Assembly: GCF_039710355.1 (NCBI RefSeq) | Contig: NZ_JBDKWZ010000015.1 | Coordinates: 114,900-178,899, forward strand | DNA length: 64,000 nucleotides | Source of the DNA: Rapidithrix thailandica | GTDB taxonomy: Bacteria > Bacteroidota > Bacteroidia > Cytophagales > Flammeovirgaceae | Reading direction: 5' to 3' | Part shown: positions 9,060 through 18,267 of the stretch, one piece after another | How the letters are laid out: every line of letters begins with the position of its first letter | Position numbering within the stretch: position 1 is the first letter of the stretch | The notes under the pieces: generated by a model | Databases searched by the model: none | Told to the model about the DNA's origin: nothing | Seen by the model: only the letters and a program-made list of their open reading frames with translations | Translations under genes and position numbers: made by a program

Positions 9060-9067
9060 TATTTTTG
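9060..9067 (+). promoter_or_regulatory. Candidate -7 element for the CPBP protease gene
   Basis: TATTTTTG matches the Bacteroidota -7 consensus TAnnTTTG and lies about 50 bp upstream of the start at 9116. A good -33 element is not evident. Confidence 0.4.
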
Positions 9068-9115
9068 ACATTTTAATGATAAACCTAGAATTTCTCTAGT
9101 TTAAGACGCTTCAAC

Positions 9116-10042
9116 ATGGATATATTGAACTCGCCACCGCAAAAATCGCAAAAACCTGTCAATTTTTCATCATTACTTGTATTAGTTGGGATGGGAGTGG
9201 CCGGTTTATTTATTTCCCAGTTTGCCGCCTTTGTAGTGGCGATGCCCTTCTGCAACTTTGATATAGGCTTGATTAGCGCCATTGCAGCGGCTCCTGATGC
9301 CTATCCGGACTATAAAACTGTCGTATTGTTGATGCAAGGGGCCAGTAGTATTTTTTTATTTATCGGTACCTCATTGTTGTTTATACTGGGGTATCGCAGT
9401 GAAGCACTGAGTGAGTATTTCGAGCCTCTGGCACAAAAAGGTCTTGGTTTGGCTTTGGTCACGGTTGTGTTGATGTTAATGTTTATGCCTTTTAGCGGAA
9501 TGTTAGTGGGATTAAACGAAGGCATTGATTTACCCGACTCGCAATTTGAAACCATGTTACGGGCGATGGAAGACCGTTTGAAGGAGCTCACGTTGTTTCT
9601 TACACAGTTTGATTCTTTCGGTCAATATTTATTGGGGCTTGTCATCGTAGCAGTAATTCCGGCCATTGGGGAAGAACTTCTTTTTAGAGGGGTATTGCAG
9701 CGTTTGTTATCCCGCTTGCTCAAAAACAGTCATGTAGCCATCTGGTTAACCGCATTTTTATTCGGGGCTTTTCACTTTCAATTTTACGGAGTCATTCCAC
9801 GGATGATGTTGGGCGTTTTATTCGGATATTTGTTTTTGTGGTCAGGTAATTTAAAACTCCCTATTCTCGCTCACTTTATCAATAATGGTTTCACACTTAC
9901 CATGTTATACTTGTACCAAATAGGCGTGGTGGAGACCAACCTGGAAGAGGTGGAACATGTGCCTTGGCTATATGCTTTTTTGTCTTTAGCCGTCTCTGCT
10001 GTATTATTGTGGCAATTTAAAAAAATTGCACATTCCAAATAA
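9116..10042 (+). CDS. CPBP-family intramembrane metalloprotease
   Basis: This is a 308-residue polytopic membrane protein of the CAAX-protease/bacteriocin-processing (ABI) family. Motif 1 is GEELLFRG with Glu186, Glu187 and Arg191; motif 2 is FGAFHF with His220; motif 3 is LAHFINN with His253. These are the expected metal-binding and catalytic residues of Rce1-like glutamic intramembrane proteases. About eight hydrophobic segments are present. The natural substrate is unknown; bacterial members act in bacteriocin immunity, peptide processing or signalling. The next gene lies 200 bp away, so it may be monocistronic. Confidence 0.85.
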   Translation: MDILNSPPQKSQKPVNFSSLLVLVGMGVAGLFISQFAAFVVAMPFCNFDIGLISAIAAAPDAYPDYKTVVLLMQGASSIFLFIGTSLLFILGYRSEALSEYFEPLAQKGLGLALVTVVLMLMFMPFSGMLVGLNEGIDLPDSQFETMLRAMEDRLKELTLFLTQFDSFGQYLLGLVIVAVIPAIGEELLFRGVLQRLLSRLLKNSHVAIWLTAFLFGAFHFQFYGVIPRMMLGVLFGYLFLWSGNLKLPILAHFINNGFTLTMLYLYQIGVVETNLEEVEHVPWLYAFLSLAVSAVLLWQFKKIAHSK

Positions 10043-10245
10043 AGGATTGGGAGTTGGAAAAATAGACGGTAGTATATTCTCTAAATAAGCATGTGCTAAG
10101 AAGTTAGAGTCATCGTGGTCTGATAGAATAATCTATGTCAGGAATCTGACTCTAGAAAATATTCCCTTGAGAATTTGCCATTTTCTCAGAATGTTTTATT
10201 ATTTAGCCTAAAATGAATAAAAGCGGGACGCTTCCATAGCAGACA

Positions 10246-10452
10246 ATGAACAATTGGACGAAAGTTTATAGTACCGATCAGCTATACCAAGCTGAAATAG
10301 TGAAAATGAAATTAGAAGAATATTTCCCCTCTGTTATCATTGACAAGGCCGATTCTTCCTATAATAACTTTGGGGAAAAAGAAATATATGTAGACCGAAA
10401 AAATGTCATCAGAGCACTTAAGATCATTGAAGATGAAGTTCGTTTTGAATGA
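10246..10452 (+). CDS. DUF2007-family small protein
   Basis: The 68-residue protein starts MNNWTKVYSTDQLYQAEIVK, a pattern typical of DUF2007 proteins, which have a ferredoxin-like fold related to PII-type signal transducers and no established role. Its 3' end overlaps the likely cdsA start at 10433 by 20 bp, implying translational coupling. Presence next to cdsA recurs in Bacteroidota as I remember, but the functional link is not known. Confidence 0.75.
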   Translation: MNNWTKVYSTDQLYQAEIVKMKLEEYFPSVIIDKADSSYNNFGEKEIYVDRKNVIRALKIIEDEVRFE

Positions 10453-11263
10453 AAGATCTGAATTGACGCAGCGGATCGTTGCGGCAGTGATTGGAGCTTT
10501 CATTATTGTCAGTTCATTAATTTATGGAGAGTGGAGTTACTTTATCGTGTTTCTCTTTATTTGCTCCTTTGCCATGTTGGAGTTTTACAAACTCTTGGGT
10601 TTGGGAGGCAATTTGCCACTAAAAACGTTTGGAACGTTTAACGGCTTATTGTTATACATACTGACGTTTTTAATAGAAAAGGGCATCCTGGATGATAAAT
10701 ACTATTCCGTATTTTTTGTCTCTTTTCCATTGATTTATCTCATCAAACTCTACCGTTCAAATGACCCCAAACCTTTCCGGAATATCGCCTATACTTTTCT
10801 GGGAATCGTTTATGTGGGCTTGCCTTTTGCCTTATTGCACACTATTATTTTTTTTGACGGAAAGTATCATTTCGAAGTCATTTTAGGCGCCTTGTTTATC
10901 CTGTGGTCCAGCGATACCGGAGCCTATTTTTCCGGCCGTACGTTTGGGAGACGAAAGTTGTTTGAACGGGTTTCACCTAAAAAAACCTGGGAAGGAAGTG
11001 TAGGTGGAGGGGTGTTGGCCTTGCTCATGGGCTTGACGTTCTCTTACTTTTTTAAATCGTTGGCCCAATGGCAATGGTTGAGTATTTCCATGATCATTGT
11101 AGTGGCAGGTACGTATGGCGATTTGGTAGAGTCCCTGTTTAAAAGAAGTATGCATATCAAAGACTCCGGAACGAGCATTCCCGGGCATGGAGGCTTTTTA
11201 GACCGCTTTGATGGCTTGTTAATTGCCGCTCCGTTTATCGTGGCTTTTTTAAAACTGTTTTAA
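10433..11263 (+). CDS. cdsA: Phosphatidate cytidylyltransferase
   Basis: It makes CDP-diacylglycerol from CTP and phosphatidic acid, the branch point of phospholipid synthesis, in the inner membrane. The C-terminal CDP-DAG synthase signature is evident: KRSMHIKDSGTSIPG followed by HGGFLDRFD. Around eight hydrophobic segments precede or surround it. I chose the ATG at 10433 (MKFVLNERSEL) rather than an ATG at 10403, because the latter overlaps the DUF2007 gene by 50 bp and adds an atypical leader. A hairpin terminator follows 29 bp after the stop. Confidence 0.92.
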   Translation: MKFVLNERSELTQRIVAAVIGAFIIVSSLIYGEWSYFIVFLFICSFAMLEFYKLLGLGGNLPLKTFGTFNGLLLYILTFLIEKGILDDKYYSVFFVSFPLIYLIKLYRSNDPKPFRNIAYTFLGIVYVGLPFALLHTIIFFDGKYHFEVILGALFILWSSDTGAYFSGRTFGRRKLFERVSPKKTWEGSVGGGVLALLMGLTFSYFFKSLAQWQWLSISMIIVVAGTYGDLVESLFKRSMHIKDSGTSIPGHGGFLDRFDGLLIAAPFIVAFLKLF

Positions 11264-11291
11264 TTCTACAATGGACATATAAAGATGAAAT

Positions 11292-11320
11292 AAAGGCTTA
11301 CTTTTCCGGTAAGCCTTTTT
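11292..11320 (+). terminator. Terminator after cdsA
   Basis: AAGGCTTAC (11293-11301) pairs with GTAAGCCTT (11309-11317) followed by TTT. The rest of the 330-bp gap before malQ shows no convincing gene. Confidence 0.75.
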
Positions 11321-11596
11321 GTCTTTTGAAATAATTACCCGAAAAAGCCGTATTCGTTGTCATTTTAGCATACCGGTCCGGAAGACATAGATTTTTCAGG
11401 AAATCCACTTTTTTATACATAGGTTTCGGTGCTTTTCTTTTTATACTTAGCTGAAAATTTATATTTTTTCCTATCTGTTGGCTACTCATCACTCTACAGC
11501 CAAGCTTCTTTTTTTGAAGACAATTTTTAAACTGGATTTATAGAAGATACTACCGGTTCTTCATTTCAACTTTCCCATGACTAATTGCAAATAACC

Positions 11597-14338
11597 ATGA
11601 TTAGACTGCACTTTCAAATCCACTACCACACCCAATGGGGACAGCGATTGTTCATTATTGGTAATATTCCTGAATTAGGAAGTGGAAACCCTGAACAAGC
11701 TTTGGAAATGCTCTCACAAGGAGAGGGTAGCTGGCATTTCACCTTGAGCCTTGACCCGGAACAGTTAAACTTTCCGTTGGAATACCGGTACATAGTCCGG
11801 GGAGAACAAGGAGCATTACATGAATGGGGAGAAAACCGAAAGCTTCAACTGAATCCGGTTACCAGTCATCAAATCGAAATTTATGATCAATGGCGTGCTG
11901 CGGGCTTACCACAAAACGTGTTTTATACAGCTCCTTTTGCGAATGTTTTTATGAATATAAAAACTTCCAAAGGCAAGCCGGGGAGGAAACCTGCGCCTAA
12001 AAAATTGCAAAAATCGCTCTATCGCTTTCAAATCCAAGTTCCCCAACTCTCGCCACAGTATCAATTGTGTTTGTTGGGAAGTGATCCGGCACTGGGAGCA
12101 TGGCAGGAAGAGCATGCTTTGGTGTTGGATTCGGGAGGCTACCCCTTTTTAAAAACAGAAGTGAGTCTTGAAGACCGTACCGGGGCAATAGAATACAAAT
12201 ACGGGATCTATGACCGGGCCAATAAAAGAGTATTACGTTGGGAATATGGGGAGAACAGGCGGTTACATCCTGTACCGATGGAAGAAGAAACGGCATTGCA
12301 CCTTGTGTCTGACGAACAATTTCGCGATGAACATCCATGGAAAGCTGCCGGAGTGGCCATTCCGGTGTTTAGCCTGCGGAGCAAAAATAGCTTGGGAGTA
12401 GGCGAGTTTTTGGACCTGAAACTAATGGTGGATTGGGCAAAAAAGGTTGGGTTGAAAATGATCCAGGTGCTTCCGGTTAACGATACGGTGGCTTTACATA
12501 CTTGGCTGGACTCTTATCCATACAAAGCCATATCGGTCTTTGCCTTGCATCCTATCTATCTGAATATTGATGCATTGGGACAACTTTCGGCCAATGTGAC
12601 GCAAGAGATTATTTTACGGCAAAAGGAAATTTTGAACAGAAAGGAGGCGGTGGATTACCAGGCGGTGATGAAAATCAAATCCCGGTTTTATAAGTTGATT
12701 TTTGATGAAGTAAAAGAGGAGTTTTTGGCCGATAAGGATTTTCAAAGGTTTTTTAAGGCCAACGAAGAGTGGTTGCGCCCTTATGCAGCCTTTTCTTATT
12801 TGCGGGATTTGTATGGGACTACAGATTATCGTGAATGGCATGAATATGCGGAATTTGATGTGCAACGTATTGAAGAACTTACTCAGGAGAGCACACCGCA
12901 TTTTCCGGATATTGCCGTTCATTATTTTATTCAATACCATTTGCATAAACAGTTGCTGGAAGCCTCGGAATATGCAAGAGATAACGGAGTGGTGTTAAAG
13001 GGAGATATTCCAATCGGGATATCCCGGTTTAGTGTGGATGCCTGGATGTATCCGGATAAATTTAATTTGGAAAGTCAGGCGGGAGCTCCACCGGATGCTT
13101 TCTCTTTGACTGGGCAAAATTGGCAGTTTCCGACTTACAATTGGCCTGAAATGGCCAAAGATCAATATGCTTGGTGGAGAAAGCGAATGCAGAAAATGTC
13201 CGAGTATTTTGATGTGTACCGTATCGATCATATTCTGGGTTTTTTCCGTATCTGGGAAATTCCTGTGGAACATGTAGATGGTTTGTTGGGGTATTTTAAT
13301 CCTTCCATGCCTTTTCACAAAGACGAGCTTACTTCCAGAGGTATTTGGTTTGATTATGACCGCTTATGTAAACCTTATATTCGCGAACATATGTTAGCGG
13401 ACCTGTTTGGTGAAGAGCGCAATCATGTAGTGGAAACTTTTCTGGATGAATATAAACCGGGGCATTTTCAGTTTAAAAAAGAGCTGGATACCCAACGGAA
13501 AATAGATGCTTTTCTGGAAGTGGGAGAGGAAGCTCCATTGGAAGAGCGTGCTCATAAGGAAGATCTGAAAGCAAAATTATTTAGTTTGTTGGCAGAAGTA
13601 ATCTTTTTAGAAGCCCCTTTTACCAATGGAGAAGCCTTTAATCCCCGCCATTCGTTACATACAAGTTATACTTACCGGGAATTGGATCATCATACCCAAC
13701 AACGCTTGAATGAACTGTATATAGACTATTTTTATAAACGGCATGAGGAATTCTGGAAACAGGAGGCTTTAAAGAAGCTTCCGGTTATTACTCAGGCGAC
13801 CAATATGTTGGTTTGCGGAGAAGATTTGGGTATGGTGCCGGACTGTGTGCCTCCAACCATGCGGGATTTAGGCTTGTTGACCTTAGAAATTCAGCGGATG
13901 CCCAAGAATCCGCAGGTGGAATTCGGGCACCCTAAAGACTATCCTTATATGTCGGTGTGTTCGACTTCTTCGCATGATATGTCTACTGTCCGGGGCTGGT
14001 GGGAAGAAGACCGTATGCAAACCCAGCGGTTTTATAATCATATTCTTGGCCATCATGGCAATGCGCCTTATGCTTGCGAGTCTTGGATTGTCCGGGATAT
14101 CATTGTTCAACATTTATATTCTCCAAGTATGTGGGCGGTGTTTCCATGGCAAGATTTATTGGGAATGGATGAGCATTTAAGAAGGCCGGATGTCTATGCC
14201 GAGCGGATCAATGTACCGGGTAACCCCCGTAACTATTGGAAGTACCGGATGCATATCAACCTGGAAGAATTGATGGAAGAAACAAATTTCAATACTCGCT
14301 TGAAAGAACTGCTGGAACAATCAGGGAGGAATCTTTAA
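11597..14338 (+). CDS. malQ: 4-alpha-glucanotransferase with two CBM20 domains
   Basis: It transfers alpha-1,4-glucan segments in maltodextrin or glycogen metabolism in the cytoplasm. From the ATG at 11597 the protein is 913 residues. Two N-terminal starch-binding CBM20 domains (about 1-105 and 140-250) precede a GH77 domain. In GH77, RIDHILGFFR carries the nucleophile Asp544, CGEDLG the acid/base Glu742 and SSHD the third acid Asp794. This long, plant-DPE2-like architecture is usual in Bacteroidota. An upstream TTG at 11585 is less likely. A palindromic terminator follows, and the sugar locus begins 156 bp later on the same strand. Confidence 0.94.
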   Translation: MIRLHFQIHYHTQWGQRLFIIGNIPELGSGNPEQALEMLSQGEGSWHFTLSLDPEQLNFPLEYRYIVRGEQGALHEWGENRKLQLNPVTSHQIEIYDQWRAAGLPQNVFYTAPFANVFMNIKTSKGKPGRKPAPKKLQKSLYRFQIQVPQLSPQYQLCLLGSDPALGAWQEEHALVLDSGGYPFLKTEVSLEDRTGAIEYKYGIYDRANKRVLRWEYGENRRLHPVPMEEETALHLVSDEQFRDEHPWKAAGVAIPVFSLRSKNSLGVGEFLDLKLMVDWAKKVGLKMIQVLPVNDTVALHTWLDSYPYKAISVFALHPIYLNIDALGQLSANVTQEIILRQKEILNRKEAVDYQAVMKIKSRFYKLIFDEVKEEFLADKDFQRFFKANEEWLRPYAAFSYLRDLYGTTDYREWHEYAEFDVQRIEELTQESTPHFPDIAVHYFIQYHLHKQLLEASEYARDNGVVLKGDIPIGISRFSVDAWMYPDKFNLESQAGAPPDAFSLTGQNWQFPTYNWPEMAKDQYAWWRKRMQKMSEYFDVYRIDHILGFFRIWEIPVEHVDGLLGYFNPSMPFHKDELTSRGIWFDYDRLCKPYIREHMLADLFGEERNHVVETFLDEYKPGHFQFKKELDTQRKIDAFLEVGEEAPLEERAHKEDLKAKLFSLLAEVIFLEAPFTNGEAFNPRHSLHTSYTYRELDHHTQQRLNELYIDYFYKRHEEFWKQEALKKLPVITQATNMLVCGEDLGMVPDCVPPTMRDLGLLTLEIQRMPKNPQVEFGHPKDYPYMSVCSTSSHDMSTVRGWWEEDRMQTQRFYNHILGHHGNAPYACESWIVRDIIVQHLYSPSMWAVFPWQDLLGMDEHLRRPDVYAERINVPGNPRNYWKYRMHINLEELMEETNFNTRLKELLEQSGRNL

Positions 14339-14344
14339 GCCTCT

Positions 14345-14380
14345 AAACCTTCCAGGTTTTGGAAACCTGGAAGGTTTTTT
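14345..14380 (+). terminator. Palindromic terminator after malQ (repeat copy 1)
   Basis: AAACCTTCCAGGTTT (14345-14359) pairs with AAACCTGGAAGGTTT (14363-14377) and is followed by a T-run. The same arms occur again at 24724-24756. Confidence 0.75.
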
Positions 14381-14425
14381 TATTTGTCATTCCCTTTCCT
14401 GTCACCATAAGTTTTTCTTTTACAA

Positions 14426-14458
14426 TTTGTATTTATCAGGATAATTGATGTATCTTAG
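14426..14458 (+). promoter_or_regulatory. Candidate promoter of the sugar-porter gene
   Basis: TTTG at 14426-14429 and TATCTTAG at 14451-14458 are separated by 21 bases. The second differs in one base from TAnnTTTG. The spacing fits the Bacteroidota housekeeping promoter. Confidence 0.45.
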
Positions 14459-14459
14459 T

Positions 14460-14479
14460 ATGTTCAAACATATGAACAT
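14460..14479 (+). promoter_or_regulatory. Candidate operator palindrome at the sugar-porter promoter
   Basis: ATGTTCA (14460-14466) and TGAACAT (14473-14479) form a 7-bp inverted repeat with a 6-base spacer just after the -7 element, where a repressor would block initiation. The GntR/UTRA protein encoded at 17533 is the obvious candidate, by inference only. Confidence 0.4.
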
Positions 14480-14494
14480 TATATAAATAAGAAA

Positions 14495-15922
14495 ATGAAA
14501 ACAAGCTCAAATATCCTTTACTTATCCGCAGTCACTTTGATTGCCACCCTCGGTGGGTTCTTGTTTGGCTTTGATACGGCTGTCATTTCCGGTACCATTG
14601 GCTTCTTGAAAAACCAATTCGCCTTGGATGCAGTGATGGAAGGATGGGTAGTAAGTTCTGCCTTATTGGGTTGTATCATCGGAGCGGCCTTTGCCGGGTA
14701 TTTGAGCGACAAGTACGGCCGGAAATTGACTTTGATTGTTTCGGCTGCCTTGTTTTTCGTTTCTGCTATTTTCTCCGCTTTGCCTGAGCAGTTGGAAGTA
14801 TTGATCATCGCCCGTTGGGCAGGAGGAGTGGCTGTGGGGATTGCTTCAATGCTATCACCCTTGTACATTTCGGAATTCTCTCCCCGGCATTTGCGGGGAA
14901 GGATGGTTGCCCTCTACCAGTTTGCTATTACGGTGGGTATCTTGTCAGCATATTTTTCCAATGCCTTCCTATTGAAATATGCTGCCGGGGATGGGTTTGA
15001 AGCGGGCAGTTTAGTCAGTTGGTTATTTCACGAAGAAGTTTGGCGAGGAATGTTTATGACCGAGGCGATACCGGCATTGTTGTTTCTGGTTTTGTTATTT
15101 ACAGTACCTAAAAGCCCCCGTTGGCTTTTGAGAATGGGGCAAAGGGAAGAAGCATTTGCCATTTTAACCAAAGTCAATGGCCGGGAAGAAGCTGAAAGAG
15201 AAGTTAAAGAAATTGAAACTTCACTGAAACAAGAACAAGATGCACATGTATCGGTGATGAGTCCGCAGTTCCGGGTGGCCATGTTGATCGGAATTGTGTT
15301 GGCTTTGGCTTCGCAACTAAGCGGAATCAATGCGATCATTTATTACGGTCCGAAGATCTTCAAAGAAGCCGGATTTACCTTGGGAGATGCTTTTGGCGGG
15401 CAAGTCACGGTGGGAGTCGTCAATGTATTATTTACCACCGTTGCCATTTGGAAAATCGACCAATTGGGACGTAAACCTTTATTGCTGGCAGGAATGTTTG
15501 GGACCCTGTTTTCATTAATCACCGTGGGAATATTGTTTCAGATGCAAATCACCACAGGATATTTTCTAATTGCTATGCTATTATTTTTCATTGCCTGTTT
15601 TGCCTTTTCCTACGGTCCGGTGGTATGGGTGATTGCGTCCGAGATTTTCCCCACCCGGATACGGGGACGGGCCATGTCCATCGCTACACTTTGTGTATGG
15701 GTAGGAGCTGCATTAGTGAGTCAAACGTTTCCGTGGTTGTTGGAAACATTCGGCCCCCAAGGTGCTTTCTGGCTGTTTGCCGCAATCACCTTTCCGGTGG
15801 TCTGGTTTGTCATCAAATTCGTTCCGGAAACGAAAGGAAAATCTTTGGAAGAAATAGAAGCGCATTGGATGCAAAAAGACGGTGCCACACCCAAAGAGAA
15901 ACATTTGGAAATTAAATCATAA
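14495..15922 (+). CDS. MFS sugar porter
   Basis: This 475-residue, twelve-helix transporter belongs to the sugar porter family, usually proton:sugar symporters. Diagnostic blocks are GGFLFGFDTAVISG after helix 1, AGYLSDKYGRKLTL between helices 2 and 3, SEFSPRHLRGRM after helix 4, QLSGINAIIYYGPKIF in helix 7 and VPETKGKSLEEIE at the C-terminal end of the core. It is the first gene of a locus with mannosidase, ROK kinase and mannose-6-phosphate isomerase, so mannose or a mannose-containing sugar is the likely substrate, by inference. The next gene starts 31 bp downstream. Confidence 0.92.
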   Translation: MKTSSNILYLSAVTLIATLGGFLFGFDTAVISGTIGFLKNQFALDAVMEGWVVSSALLGCIIGAAFAGYLSDKYGRKLTLIVSAALFFVSAIFSALPEQLEVLIIARWAGGVAVGIASMLSPLYISEFSPRHLRGRMVALYQFAITVGILSAYFSNAFLLKYAAGDGFEAGSLVSWLFHEEVWRGMFMTEAIPALLFLVLLFTVPKSPRWLLRMGQREEAFAILTKVNGREEAEREVKEIETSLKQEQDAHVSVMSPQFRVAMLIGIVLALASQLSGINAIIYYGPKIFKEAGFTLGDAFGGQVTVGVVNVLFTTVAIWKIDQLGRKPLLLAGMFGTLFSLITVGILFQMQITTGYFLIAMLLFFIACFAFSYGPVVWVIASEIFPTRIRGRAMSIATLCVWVGAALVSQTFPWLLETFGPQGAFWLFAAITFPVVWFVIKFVPETKGKSLEEIEAHWMQKDGATPKEKHLEIKS

Positions 15923-15953
15923 GGGTAACCAATTAAAACCACTTAACATAAAA

Positions 15954-17282
15954 ATGAGAAACTTACTTTTAGTTACAGTCGCTGCCGTATGGATGATGGC
16001 CTGTGGTGGCCAAAAAAAAGCGGAGAATGCCCGAAAGGCAACGGAGTCACAGGTTTTGGCTGATTCGATTCGAAGTAACCAAAGCTTTAAAACCGTAATG
16101 GAAATGGCCAAAGGAATTCTGAAAACCGGTTTTACGGCCGGAGACGGATACGGAGAGGTCTGGATTCGGGATTTTAACACCTTTCTGGAGTTGTCTTGCC
16201 AGGTACAAGAACATACCGCGATTAAAAAGAACCTGTTGATATTTTTCTATTTTCAAGGGGAGGACGGAAACATTGTTGACGGTTATATCCCTAAAGAAAA
16301 AGCACATACGGGTGGTTACGACTATCGCTATTCGGACTTGGCTCCGGAATATGCCGCACATAAGAATACGGTAGAAACCGACCAGGAAGCTTCACTGGTA
16401 CAAGCAGTGTGGAAATATGTACAAACGACCGGAGACAAGGCATTTTTGGCGGAAAAGGTCGAGGACAAAACGGTGTTGGAACGATTGGAATGGTCGATGG
16501 ACTTTTTGCTTAAGCATCGCTATAACGAAGAGTATGGTTTGCTTTGGGGGGCAACTACAGCCGATTGGGGGGATGTACAGCCCGAGCACGATTGGGGAGT
16601 GTATTTGACAGACGATACGCATTACGCTATTGATATTTATGACAATGCAATGTTTGTGATTGCTATCAATAACTTTTTGGATTTGGCAAAAGACGATGCA
16701 GGAAAAGTTACCAAGTGGGAAGTAATCAGGGATGAGATTGCCACTAATACCATGAAGCACCTGTGGAATGGAAAGAAATTTATCCCACATATTTACCTGA
16801 ATGGTTCTCCTTTTTCCGAAGATCTGGAGGAAGATGCGATCTTCTATCACGGAGGAACAGCCGTAGCGATTGAAGCGGGTTTGTTGAATAAAGAGCAGAT
16901 TCAATTATCTTTGAAGGCCATGCAAGAAAATGTGAAGAATAGCGGAGCAGCCAGTATCGGACTGACCCTGTATCCGACTTACCCGGAGGGAAGTTTTAAA
17001 AATAAAGGCATGGGCCCTTACAGCTACCAAAACGGAGGCGACTGGACTTGGTTTGGCGGAAGGATGATCCAGGCATTGATTACCCATGGGTTTGTCAAAG
17101 AAGCGTATCAGGAACTATTGCCTATGACGGACCGGGTCGTTGCCAATAAGGGATTTTTTGAGTGGTATACCGTTGACAACCAACCGAAAGGCTCCGGTAT
17201 TTTCCGTGGTTCTGCCGGAGTATTGGCCAAGTCCATTATGATGCTGGAAGAGTGGGCCGGTACGGTGGAGAGTCAACCGTAA
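15954..17282 (+). CDS. Lipoprotein (alpha/alpha)6 glycosidase-like protein
   Basis: Starting at the ATG at 15954, the 442-residue protein begins with a lipoprotein signal whose lipobox ends MMACGG, so it should be anchored in a membrane facing the periplasm or outside. The body resembles six-hairpin glycosidases of the glycogen-debranching/GH63/GH15-like group: GEVWIRDFNTF, HKNTVETDQEASLV, EEYGLLWGATTADWGD, YDNAMFVIAIN and NGGDWTWFGGRM. Which acidic pair is catalytic I cannot say. The neighbours suggest trimming of mannose- or glucose-containing oligosaccharides before uptake by the porter 31 bp upstream. An upstream in-frame ATG at 15882 lies inside the porter gene and would hide the signal peptide. 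Confidence 0.7.
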   Translation: MRNLLLVTVAAVWMMACGGQKKAENARKATESQVLADSIRSNQSFKTVMEMAKGILKTGFTAGDGYGEVWIRDFNTFLELSCQVQEHTAIKKNLLIFFYFQGEDGNIVDGYIPKEKAHTGGYDYRYSDLAPEYAAHKNTVETDQEASLVQAVWKYVQTTGDKAFLAEKVEDKTVLERLEWSMDFLLKHRYNEEYGLLWGATTADWGDVQPEHDWGVYLTDDTHYAIDIYDNAMFVIAINNFLDLAKDDAGKVTKWEVIRDEIATNTMKHLWNGKKFIPHIYLNGSPFSEDLEEDAIFYHGGTAVAIEAGLLNKEQIQLSLKAMQENVKNSGAASIGLTLYPTYPEGSFKNKGMGPYSYQNGGDWTWFGGRMIQALITHGFVKEAYQELLPMTDRVVANKGFFEWYTVDNQPKGSGIFRGSAGVLAKSIMMLEEWAGTVESQP

Positions 17283-17289
17283 ATAAATG

Positions 17290-17432
17290 AGGCTGTCTAA
17301 GAAAGTCAAATATATAACCACAAAGGACTAAGGTTTGTATAGGGATAACTTATTGTAAGTCATATGATTGCATCTATTTCTATCTTAGAGCCTTCGTGAT
17401 ATTTTATGTTCTTTTGACTTTTTAGACAACCT
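17290..17432. repeat. 143-bp MITE-like element
   Basis: The ends are near-perfect inverted repeats of about 21 bp: AGGCTGTCTAAGAAAGTCAAA at 17290-17310 and, reversed, AGGTTGTCTAAAAAGTCAAAA from 17432. The interior has no frame. It lies between the lipoprotein glycosidase and GntR genes. The size and ends fit a non-autonomous derivative of an insertion sequence, though no target duplication is clear. Confidence 0.5.
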
Positions 17433-17532
17433 TTTAAGTGTAACCAAACGGATGGCCTTGGTTTATGAATGAAAAGTTGATAATGTATTGATAGTAAACC
17501 TCTGATCATCATCCTTAATACCTGAAATTTCT

Positions 17533-18267
17533 ATGAAAAAACTAAAAATAAACCATAAGAGCGGAGTACCCTTGCACTTACAGGTAGAAGAATTACTCAG
17601 GGAATTAATCCAACAGCCGGAATACCAGGAGGGAAAATTTTTGCCGAAAGAGGTAGATATGGCCAATCAGTTGGGGATTTCCCGGAATACCATCCGCCAG
17701 GCCACTAACAAACTGGTATATGAAGGGTTGTTGATCAGAAAAAAAGGAGTGGGCACAAAAGTGGCGCATTCTCAGGTAAACACCCGCTTGGATGATTGGG
17801 TGAGTTTTACCAAAGAGATGCGCAAAAAAGGCTTGGAAGTTATTAATTATAAAATCAAAGTGGCCTGGCAAAAACCGGATGAGGCGATAGCCAGTGCTTT
17901 TGAAATTCCTGAAGAAACGGAGGTACTCAAAGTGACCCGTCTGCGGGGAACGGACGAAGGACCTAGCCTGGTCAGCGAATCGTATCTCCATCCGCGTATA
18001 GGACTTACGGGTGAAGAGGATTTTAACAAACCCTTGTACGAACTCTTGGAAGAAAACTTTTCCATCTTGGTAGCTATTTCCAAAGAGGAAATCTCTGCCA
18101 GAATAGCCAATAAGGAATTAGCGGATCTCTTAGAAATAGAGGAGGGAGACCCGGTACTGCACCGGAAGCGTCTGGTATGTGATCCGGGGGGAAGGCCTAT
18201 CGAATACAATATTGTGCAATACAGGGCCGATAGCTTTACCTACTCCATAGAGATTGAGCGGCATTAA
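17533..18267 (+). CDS. GntR-family regulator with UTRA domain
   Basis: The 244-residue protein has an N-terminal winged-helix GntR domain (about 8-75, with LPKEVDMANQLGISRNTIRQ as the recognition region and a wing around KKGVGTKVA). A UTRA ligand-binding domain follows from about residue 95 to the end and includes EVLKVTRLRG and RPIEYNIVQYR-like strands. Such HutC-type repressors respond to sugar phosphates or other small effectors. Its position between the glycosidase and the ROK kinase indicates control of this sugar locus; the palindrome at 14460 is a candidate binding site. The effector may be a mannose phosphate, by inference. Confidence 0.88.
   Translation: MKKLKINHKSGVPLHLQVEELLRELIQQPEYQEGKFLPKEVDMANQLGISRNTIRQATNKLVYEGLLIRKKGVGTKVAHSQVNTRLDDWVSFTKEMRKKGLEVINYKIKVAWQKPDEAIASAFEIPEETEVLKVTRLRGTDEGPSLVSESYLHPRIGLTGEEDFNKPLYELLEENFSILVAISKEEISARIANKELADLLEIEEGDPVLHRKRLVCDPGGRPIEYNIVQYRADSFTYSIEIERH

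Noticed and set aside
11298..11492. 64-codon minus-strand frame in the gap before malQ
   Set aside because: Lysine-rich, no family and its 3' end overlaps the cdsA terminator. No promoter or partner supports it.
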